This document shows positions 1-3,488 of a stretch of 6,124 nt of DNA, piece after piece (within the stretch, counting starts at the first letter, position 1; every line of letters begins with the position of its first letter). Under the pieces are notes generated by a model that saw only the letters and a list, made by a program, of their open reading frames with translations, did not search any database and was not told the origin of the DNA. Position numbers and translations under genes: made by a program. The stretch is from an uncultured Oscillibacter sp. (GTDB lineage Bacteria > Bacillota > Clostridia > Oscillospirales > Oscillospiraceae), in contig CAMNAE010000111.1 in the NCBI GenBank assembly GCA_946530565.1, positions 1 to 6,124 on the forward strand, read 5' to 3'.

Positions 1-590
1 CGCTCCGACGCCGCGAGCGGCGGGAGCTGGATGTACTGCGCGCGATTTTTGTCGGCGAGATCATCCCGGAGCGCGATGCCGTACAGGTGGGACAGGACGG
101 TCTTGATGTCTCGCGCCTTATAGTATGTCCCACCGTGCCGGTCGGCGAGATCCTGCAGCTCGGGGACGGTCGGCTCGGTGACGTCCCGGAACTGGATCTC
201 CGGTGCGATCCTCCGCCATGCGATGCCGTACCCCTGCTGCTTCGACTTCGACAGCGTCAGCAGCTTCGACTGGTACATCTCCCACAACTGCCCGAAGGTC
301 ACGGCCTTCGGGCGTTCTTTTTGCGCCCTCAGCGTCTCGATGTACGCGAGGGCGTCTTTTTTGCGCTCGAAGCCGGACTTTTTCCGCACCTTCCGGCGGA
401 CTTTTCCGTCCTCGGCGACATAGTAGCCGACGGTGACGGCAGCGCACCAACGGTCGCCGCGCCTGTACACGCTGCCCTGTCCGTTCCCGCGCTTCTTGCG
501 GCTCGGGGGCGCGGCTGTCAGGCGTCGGCCGCAGTACGGGCAGAACGCGGCGCCCTGCGGGATGTCACGGCCGCACTTCTGGCACGTCAT
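1..590 (-). CDS. int: Phage-type tyrosine integrase with N-terminal zinc ribbon, C-terminus cut by window edge
   Basis: Site-specific tyrosine recombinase, inferred to integrate and excise the element. The 196 visible residues begin with a zinc ribbon (C3-X2-C6 and C17-X2-C20), then a basic linker with KKRGNGQG at 33-40. An arm-type DNA-binding segment follows (about 38-85; GSVYRRGDRW, then KSGFERKKDALAYIETL). A SAM-like core-binding domain spans about 97-180 (TFGQLWEMY, then DIKTVLSHLYGIALRDDL). The catalytic R...HxxR...Y domain lies beyond base 1 and is not seen. The start at 590 is chosen because the zinc ribbon begins directly after it; its ATG overlaps the lipoprotein stop as ATGA (587-590), with a weak AGGA-type ribosome site. 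It is last of four leftward genes, so it probably depends on readthrough or translational coupling. Zinc-ribbon integrases of this layout are familiar in clostridial prophages and conjugative elements, so an ICE origin is not excluded. Confidence 0.9.
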   Translation of the reverse strand, partial: MTCQKCGRDIPQGAAFCPYCGRRLTAAPPSRKKRGNGQGSVYRRGDRWCAAVTVGYYVAEDGKVRRKVRKKSGFERKKDALAYIETLRAQKERPKAVTFGQLWEMYQSKLLTLSKSKQQGYGIAWRRIAPEIQFRDVTEPTVPELQDLADRHGGTYYKARDIKTVLSHLYGIALRDDLADKNRAQYIQLPPLAASE

Positions 591-1207
591 CCCTCGTCCT
601 GCGGATAGTGCGTCGTGTGGAACTCCTCGCCAGCCGGGTCGAGGAAGTGGATGTCCACGGAGTACGGCACGCCCGCGACCTGCTGGTATAGTCCGGCGTG
701 CGTCCGCAGATCCACCACGATCATCACGGCCATAGACTGCATGAAAGCCTCCGGCTCGGAGATGTCCACATAGTAGTCCGCGAACCCTGGGTCGTGCCGG
801 ATGCCTGTGACATAGCTGTACTTTTGGTCGGTGACTATCGCGTCATCGGCCGCCGTGAACTGCGCGTCGAGCTGCTGGAGCAGCTCCGCGTGTTTGTCGG
901 CGTCCATGGTGTACTCCACAAGGCCGTCATCGGTTGGCGTGCCTCCCTCGCCTACCAGCTCGGCCATCTCCGGCGTCAGGCGGAAGGTCACTGTCTCCGA
1001 ATCTGTGGGCGCGGCAGTCGTCGGCTCGGTGGTAGCGGCGGTGGTCGTCTCCGGCTCTGCGGTCGTGATGGACTCTGCCGTCGGTGCATCCGTGACGGCG
1101 GCGGTCGTCGGTGCATCGGTGGCGGTGGGGGTCTCCGGCGCGGATGCAGTCCCGCACCCGGTCAGCGCCGCGCACATCAGCGCGGCAAAAAATAGCGCTT
1201 TTTTCAT
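587..1207 (-). CDS. Secreted lipoprotein with Thr/Ala-rich linker; candidate superinfection-exclusion protein
   Basis: A 206-residue predicted lipoprotein. It starts MKK, has a hydrophobic stretch (4-15) and a lipobox LTGC with the lipid-modified cysteine at C18. Residues 19-72 are a low-complexity Thr/Ala/Pro/Glu linker with TDAPT repeats, typical of a tether from membrane to cell wall or outside. Residues 73-206 look folded (VTFRLTPEMAELVG; EYTMDADKHAELL; YYVDISEPEAFMQS; PYSVDIHFLD). This resembles a domain I recall from clostridial lipoproteins of unknown function; that is memory, not a search. The start at 1207 is preferred because it gives the signal peptide and is preceded by AAGGAGG; an in-frame start at 1324 lies deep inside the peptidase gene. 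It begins 4 bases after the peptidase stop and overlaps the integrase start. Lipoproteins between repressor and integrase in Firmicutes phages, such as Ltp of Streptococcus phage TP-J34, block superinfecting DNA entry; a similar role here is inferred from position. Confidence 0.85.
   Translation of the reverse strand: MKKALFFAALMCAALTGCGTASAPETPTATDAPTTAAVTDAPTAESITTAEPETTTAATTEPTTAAPTDSETVTFRLTPEMAELVGEGGTPTDDGLVEYTMDADKHAELLQQLDAQFTAADDAIVTDQKYSYVTGIRHDPGFADYYVDISEPEAFMQSMAVMIVVDLRTHAGLYQQVAGVPYSVDIHFLDPAGEEFHTTHYPQDEG
992..1153 (-). repeat. Low-complexity region encoding the Thr/Ala/Pro-rich lipoprotein linker
   Basis: Imprecise codon-level repeats encode residues 19-72 of the lipoprotein. 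The 10-mer TCGGTGCATC occurs at 1081-1090 and 1108-1117 (plus-strand reading) and encodes the repeated TDAPT unit; GTCGTC and GGCGGTGGT runs recur around it. Such tracts are prone to slippage, so linker length may vary between relatives. The composition also produces long open shadow frames on the opposite strand. Confidence 0.6.
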
Positions 1208-1211
1208 GGTA

Positions 1212-1622
1212 TCAGGCCTCCTTATCATAGTAGATCCACATGGCTCGGCGCACAAGGCGCTCCGACACGCCGAACCGCTCCGCGAGCTGCCACACCTCGA
1301 CCGCGCCGTCTCGCATCGCGGCATCGACGTCCTCGCGCGGCATCAGTGTCTCGACCGCCCACTTGTCCGCCTGGTACTCGTTTTTACATACCAAGTCATA
1401 GGGCGAGTGGCGGTTGTAAAACGCCCCGCGGAAGCAATGCCCGAGCTCGTGGGCGAGCTTGCTTACCGCGTCCGCGCTGGACGTGATCCGCGCCGGGTCG
1501 ATGCCGACAGCGCACGACCAGTCCGGCAGCAGGACGCTGCAGCTCTCGACGGTCGGTAGGTCGGCATCCAGCACCGGGATGCCGCCGCCGTCCGCGAGCT
1601 GCATGAGGTCGTCATACGTCAT
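1212..1622 (-). CDS. ImmA/IrrE-family zinc metallopeptidase
   Basis: A 136-residue putative anti-repressor protease. It carries the zincin motif HELGH at 58-62 (both His as zinc ligands, Glu59 catalytic) and the downstream NEYQADKWA segment, where E82 is the likely third ligand, as in ImmA/IrrE (peptidase M78) proteins. The C-terminal part (about 97-128, MPREDVDAAM... then VWQLAERFGVSERLVRRAM) is the helical segment usual in this family. The protein is near the short end for the family but has no obvious missing motif. Its ATG at 1622 lies inside the repressor gene (11-base overlap), with a GGGAGG ribosome site. In ICEBs1 the equivalent ImmA cleaves the repressor ImmR encoded beside it to trigger induction; gene order and overlap here suggest the same relationship with the adjacent repressor. 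The inducing signal is not visible. Confidence 0.93.
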   Translation of the reverse strand: MTYDDLMQLADGGGIPVLDADLPTVESCSVLLPDWSCAVGIDPARITSSADAVSKLAHELGHCFRGAFYNRHSPYDLVCKNEYQADKWAVETLMPREDVDAAMRDGAVEVWQLAERFGVSERLVRRAMWIYYDKEA

Positions 1623-1950
1623 TTTTGTGCGCCTCCCTCTCCTTCACAAATCGCGCAAACTGCTTGACTTCCGAGAACATCTCGTCCGTCACGCCCTCCG
1701 TGCCGTCGAAGAGTGCGAACATCAGCTCCTCGTCGGTGGCGGCGCGTGGCGTCTCGCGGCCGAGAAGCTGGTCGGCGGACACGCCGAGAAAATCGGCGAT
1801 CTTCTGGATTTTGTCGGCGGACGGCCTCTGGGTGCCTGCCTTCCACTGCGAAAACAGGCCGGACGAAAATCCGAGCTCGCGCATCATCGTCCCTGGCTTT
1901 ATGCCGCGCTCGCTGAGTATCTGCATGATGATCTGTACACTTTTATCCAT
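1612..1950 (-). CDS. Xre-family lysogeny repressor (CI/ImmR-like)
   Basis: A 112-residue protein with an N-terminal helix-turn-helix of the lambda-repressor/Xre type (about residues 5-64: ILSERGIKPGTMMRELGFSS, GLFSQWKAGTQRPSADKI, ADFLGVSADQLLG). A short acidic and helical tail follows (73-108, DEELMFALFDG... EMFSEVKQFARFVKERE), common in small Firmicutes phage repressors. It lacks the Ser/Lys autopeptidase domain of LexA/CI, so inactivation probably depends on the overlapping peptidase gene. The start at 1950 is chosen for its AGAGGTGAT ribosome site and because the HTH begins at once; an in-frame ATG at 2010 has no ribosome site. It is the first gene of the leftward operon, with a predicted promoter at 2170-2142 and a leader of about 185 bases. 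It probably binds operators in 1951-2227. Confidence 0.92.
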   Translation of the reverse strand: MDKSVQIIMQILSERGIKPGTMMRELGFSSGLFSQWKAGTQRPSADKIQKIADFLGVSADQLLGRETPRAATDEELMFALFDGTEGVTDEMFSEVKQFARFVKEREAHKNDV

Positions 1951-2013
1951 GGTATCACCTCTTAGAAATATACGACAAATAGAGCGTCCATAATTTGTGC
2001 ATACATACAAAGT

Positions 2014-2027
2014 CGTAGAAACCTACG
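2014..2027. repeat. Short inverted repeat upstream of the rightward promoter; candidate operator
   Basis: CGTAG and CTACG flank an AAAC spacer as perfect 5-base arms. The site ends nine bases before the -35 of the rightward promoter and lies within the predicted leader of the repressor transcript. Its size and position suit binding by a dimeric HTH repressor, but arms this short can arise by chance. Confidence 0.4.
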
Positions 2028-2036
2028 GTGAAACCC

Positions 2037-2065
2037 TTGACTTTCTTAGAAAAATAAGCTATACT
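2037..2065 (+). promoter_or_regulatory. Predicted early (rightward, PR-like) sigma-A promoter
   Basis: TTGACT (2037-2042), a 17-base spacer, and TATACT (2060-2065); each hexamer is one base from consensus. The predicted start is near 2072, giving a leader of about 156 bases before the Cro-like ATG at 2228. The spacer contains the perfect palindrome TTTCT-T-AGAAA (2042-2052), and a second inverted repeat (2014-2027) ends nine bases upstream of the -35, so repressor binding could occlude polymerase. No equally good rightward promoter was seen nearer the Cro-like gene. Confidence 0.78.
2042..2052. repeat. Palindrome in the spacer of the rightward promoter; candidate operator
   Basis: TTTCT and AGAAA flank a single T, a perfect 11-base palindrome between the -35 and -10 boxes. 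The 9-mer TCTTAGAAA within it (2044-2052) recurs at 1960-1968, just before the repressor ribosome site, and TAGAAA occurs again at 2016-2021. A repressor bound here would block polymerase directly. Confidence 0.4.
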
Positions 2066-2074
2066 TAAATTGTA

Positions 2075-2090
2075 CCCCAAAGGCGTAAAC
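2075..2090 (+). repeat. Direct repeat copy 1 in the switch region
   Basis: CCCCAAAGGCGTAAAC, matching 14 of 16 bases in the copy at 2171-2186. It lies just downstream of the predicted rightward transcription start. It is not itself palindromic, so it would suit a site read in one orientation or a half-site. Confidence 0.55.
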
Positions 2091-2114
2091 AAGCCATCGG
2101 GGGTGCCATGGGTT

Positions 2115-2152
2115 TGGTGTATGCTGCTATCTGACACTATCAGTATACACCA
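2115..2152. repeat. Inverted repeat over the leftward promoter -10; candidate operator or leader hairpin
   Basis: Arms TGGTGTATGCTG (2115-2126) and CAGTATACACCA (2141-2152) match as reverse complements at 11 of 12 positions; the mismatch becomes a G-U pair in rightward RNA. The loop is 14 bases (2127-2140). As DNA it could be an operator for the leftward promoter. As RNA the complete hairpin would exist only in the rightward transcript, because the leftward transcript starts inside the loop. Four T residues follow the right arm, too few for a convincing terminator. Confidence 0.7.
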
Positions 2153-2170
2153 TTTTCCTGGCAGAGTCAA
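2142..2170 (-). promoter_or_regulatory. Predicted repressor-operon (leftward) sigma-A promoter
   Basis: Read on the minus strand: TTGACT (2170-2165), a 17-base spacer, and TATACT (2147-2142), the same hexamers and spacing as the rightward promoter. The predicted start is near 2135, giving a leader of about 185 bases to the repressor ATG at 1950. The -10 box lies inside the right arm of the inverted repeat at 2115-2152, so a protein bound there should control this promoter. The direct-repeat copy 2171-2186 abuts the -35. Confidence 0.75.
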
Positions 2171-2186
2171 CCCCAAAAGCGTAAAA
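2171..2186 (+). repeat. Direct repeat copy 2 in the switch region
   Basis: CCCCAAAAGCGTAAAA, the second copy of the repeat at 2075-2090, 96 bases apart start to start and in the same orientation. It abuts the -35 box of the leftward promoter, where an activator or repressor of that promoter would bind. Confidence 0.55.
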
Positions 2187-2227
2187 TGTCCCAATATCGA
2201 AACAGTGTAAAAGGAGGTATGTGAAAA

Positions 2228-2434
2228 ATGCCGGATATTCCGAACATCATCAGATATTCCCGCCTCGAAGCGGGGATGACGCAGAAGGAGCTCGCCACGA
2301 AGATCGGAGAAAGTCAGCAGAACCTTGACAAGATTGAGCACGGGCAGCGCGTCGTGAGCCTGCCGACGGCGATCCGCATTGCAAAGGTCCTCGGCATCTC
2401 GCTCGACGAGCTCACAAAGGAGGCAGACACATGA
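2228..2434 (+). CDS. Cro-like Xre-family HTH regulator
   Basis: A 68-residue protein that is almost entirely one Xre/lambda-type helix-turn-helix domain: RYSRLEAGMTQKELATKIGE (10-29), recognition-helix region SQQNLDKIEHGQRVVSLPTA (30-48 or so), then IAKVLGISLDELTKEAD. With no second domain, and as first gene of the rightward operon opposite the repressor, it fits the Cro role: binding the switch operators to shut off repressor synthesis and commit to excision or lysis. The ATG at 2228 follows a very strong AAGGAGGT with a 9-base spacer. Its stop overlaps the next ATG (ATGA, 2431-2434). Transcription is predicted from 2037-2065 through a leader of about 156 bases. A role as an activator of early genes is possible. 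Confidence 0.88.
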   Translation: MPDIPNIIRYSRLEAGMTQKELATKIGESQQNLDKIEHGQRVVSLPTAIRIAKVLGISLDELTKEADT

Positions 2435-2634
2435 AGACCATCCACATCCCCTACCCGTCCAGCGACATCGTGACCGTCCACCGCGAGTGGTTTTCCGATG
2501 GCTCGGAGCGCGTGATCGTGTGCTACGCCGACGGCACGGCATGGACGGTAGGACAGCCGCCGGATGGACAGTACAGGCCGGACGGCACGCGAACGCTGGA
2601 CATCTGGCGAAATCTCTGGGAGGCGATCACATGA
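2431..2634 (+). CDS. Small early protein of unknown function (67 aa)
   Basis: I do not recognise this 67-residue protein. It is rich in aromatic residues and beta-prone: MKTIHIPYPSSDIVTVHREW, then SDGSERVIVCYADGTAWTVG and a C-terminal LDIWRNLWEAI that looks helical. No cysteine cluster, signal peptide or membrane segment is seen. The start is supported by AAAGGAGG (2416-2423) with an 8-base spacer and by ATGA overlaps with both neighbours. Its place between the Cro-like and excisionase-like genes suggests an early regulatory or accessory role, without specific evidence. Confidence 0.75.
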   Translation: MKTIHIPYPSSDIVTVHREWFSDGSERVIVCYADGTAWTVGQPPDGQYRPDGTRTLDIWRNLWEAIT

Positions 2635-2855
2635 CACTATCACAGCTCGCCGAGATCCCGCGGGAGTATCTGATTCCGACGGAGGTGGCGCCCCTGCTGG
2701 GCGTGGATCCGTACAGCATCTCGGTGATGGTGCGCGAGGACAAGCGCACCGGCCGGAGCAGTTTCCCCTTCCCGACCATGAGGATCGGGACGAGGACGAA
2801 GATCCCGAAGCGGCCGTTTTTGGCCGCGATGGGCTACAAGGAGGGAGAGAGATGA
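2631..2855 (+). CDS. Excisionase-like HTH protein (candidate recombination directionality factor)
   Basis: A 74-residue protein with a MerR/excisionase-type HTH: EYLIPTEVAPLLGVDPYSIS (12-31), VMVREDKRTGRSSFPFPTMR (32-51), IGTRTKIPKRPFLAAMGY (52-69). 'Choose by locus, then fix an arginine-rich wing' is the pattern of phage Xis and AlpA-like proteins. It is the only good candidate here for a directionality factor to pair with the integrase, and it sits in the early operon where excisionases belong. The start at 2631 has a GGGAGG ribosome site and an ATGA overlap with the preceding gene; the longer frame opening at 2379 has no such support and would run through two other genes. A purely transcriptional role is the main alternative. 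Confidence 0.75.
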   Translation: MTLSQLAEIPREYLIPTEVAPLLGVDPYSISVMVREDKRTGRSSFPFPTMRIGTRTKIPKRPFLAAMGYKEGER

Positions 2856-3064
2856 TCGAAATCAAAGGCACCGACACCTGCGCATCTATCACCGGCGAAG
2901 GGAGCATCGCTGACGTCATGGCCGTGTACGCAGGTATCACACAGGCGGTCGCGGAGCTGGTATACAGGGACACCGGAAGCAAGGAGAGGGTCAACAACCT
3001 CATGGTCTACGCCTGGCGCCTCACACGCGATGAGGTCTTCAGAGAGGGTGGTGACGATACATGA
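2852..3064 (+). CDS. Small helical early protein of unknown function (70 aa)
   Basis: Not recognised. This 70-residue protein is predicted mostly helical from its sequence: after MIEIKGTDTCASITGEGS comes a helix-rich part (SIADVMAVYAGITQAVAELV, then RVNNLMVYAWRLTRDEVF). No clear membrane segment and only one cysteine. AAGGAGG lies just before its ATG, and it joins both neighbours by ATGA overlaps (2852-2855 and 3061-3064), so it is almost certainly translated. It resembles in style the small helical proteins common in gut-phage early operons, but that is an impression rather than an assignment. Confidence 0.75.
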   Translation: MIEIKGTDTCASITGEGSIADVMAVYAGITQAVAELVYRDTGSKERVNNLMVYAWRLTRDEVFREGGDDT

Positions 3065-3291
3065 TGTATATCACGGACCCGGGCATATGGGCGGCGGTCG
3101 GCGTTTTTGCCGTGGCTATGGCCGTCATGCTGTCGCTGATCCGGCACGATGAGGATGTCAAGAAGCGCGAAGCCCGCGAGCTCATGCGGGAGCAGATCGC
3201 CGATGACAACGCGATCCTCGACGCGATGTGGCGGCAGCAGCTCGACCGGGAGCAGCTTTTCCGTGACTATGTGCGGGGTGATGACGTATGA
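3061..3291 (+). CDS. Small single-span membrane protein with charged helical tail
   Basis: A 76-residue protein with one predicted membrane helix at about 9-27 (IWAAVGVFAVAMAVMLSLI), then a strongly charged, helix- or coiled-coil-prone tail (RHDEDVKKREARELMREQIA and on to QLDREQLFRDYVRG). The short uncharged N-terminus followed by RHDEDVKKR suggests N-out/C-in by the positive-inside rule. It starts at 3061 or at the adjacent ATG 3064. The upstream ribosome site is mediocre (GAGGGTGGTG), but ATGA overlaps at both ends support it. Holin is a weak alternative because late lysis genes rarely sit here; a membrane anchor or inner-membrane exclusion function is as likely. Function unknown. Confidence 0.75.
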   Translation: MMYITDPGIWAAVGVFAVAMAVMLSLIRHDEDVKKREARELMREQIADDNAILDAMWRQQLDREQLFRDYVRGDDV

Positions 3292-3488
3292 CGGTGCTGG
3301 AGGCTATCGACGCCCGTCTGGCCGTGCATCGCAAGCGCCTCGCACTGGCCGAGGGCAAGTATCGCAAGCTGGGGCAGACTGTCCCGGAGAGCGGTCGCCG
3401 AGCGGTCTTCGCAGCCTGCCGACGTGAGCAGGCGATCATACTGGAGCTGGAGCACATCAAGGAGGTCGTGGAGCATGGATGCAAGTAA
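3288..3488 (+). CDS. Small basic helical protein of unknown function (66 aa)
   Basis: A 66-residue protein with a basic, heptad-like helical character: MTVLEAIDARLAVHRKRLAL, then EGKYRKLGQ, a short break at TVPESGR, and a second helix RREQAIILELEHIKEVVEHG. It could be a helical hairpin that dimerises or binds a partner. No known motif is seen. It overlaps the previous gene by ATGA (3288-3291) and the next gene by 14 bases; its last codons contain the AAGGAGGT ribosome site of the PAPS-reductase-like gene. Confidence 0.7.
   Translation: MTVLEAIDARLAVHRKRLALAEGKYRKLGQTVPESGRRAVFAACRREQAIILELEHIKEVVEHGCK

Larger units (their letters stand above)
1951..2227. promoter_or_regulatory. Lysogeny switch control region between repressor and Cro-like gene
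   Basis: Non-coding stretch of 277 bases between the leftward repressor and the rightward Cro-like gene, clearly richer in A+T than its surroundings. It contains two face-to-face sigma-A-type promoters, an inverted repeat at 2115-2152, smaller palindromes at 2014-2027 and 2042-2052, and a direct repeat at 2075-2090 and 2171-2186. Another candidate symmetry is TTTGT (1994-1998) with ACAAA (2007-2011). These are the natural places for repressor and Cro operators. Which protein binds which site cannot be settled by reading. Confidence 0.85.

Noticed and set aside
87..608. Plus-strand open frame of 173 codons opposite the integrase
   Set aside because: Arg/Pro/Leu-rich shadow typical of GC-rich DNA; the minus strand encodes a clear integrase across the same bases.
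587..1324. Longer lipoprotein start at 1324
   Set aside because: It would bury the signal peptide 39 residues from the N-terminus and overlap much of the peptidase gene; AAGGAGG precedes the ATG at 1207.
831..1559. Long open frame on the plus strand (242 codons), Ser/Ala/Val-rich
   Set aside because: It is the antisense shadow of the Thr-rich lipoprotein linker and the peptidase gene; it crosses two well-supported genes, is low-complexity and has no ribosome site.
1612..2010. Longer repressor start at 2010
   Set aside because: No ribosome site before that ATG, whereas the ATG at 1950 has AGAGGTGAT at proper spacing and begins directly at the HTH domain.
2069..2097. Alternative leftward promoter using TACAAT (minus strand, 2074-2069)
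   Set aside because: The matching -35 position reads ATGGCT, a poor fit; the promoter at 2170-2142 is far closer to consensus.
2115..2156. Rho-independent terminator in the early leader
   Set aside because: The stem is long but AT-rich, the loop is large and only four T residues follow; an operator or regulatory hairpin fits better.
1955..2542. Minus-strand open frame of 195 codons across the switch and Cro-like gene
   Set aside because: It would be antisense to the Cro-like gene and the next gene and would occupy both promoters; no ribosome site and an Arg-rich shadow composition.
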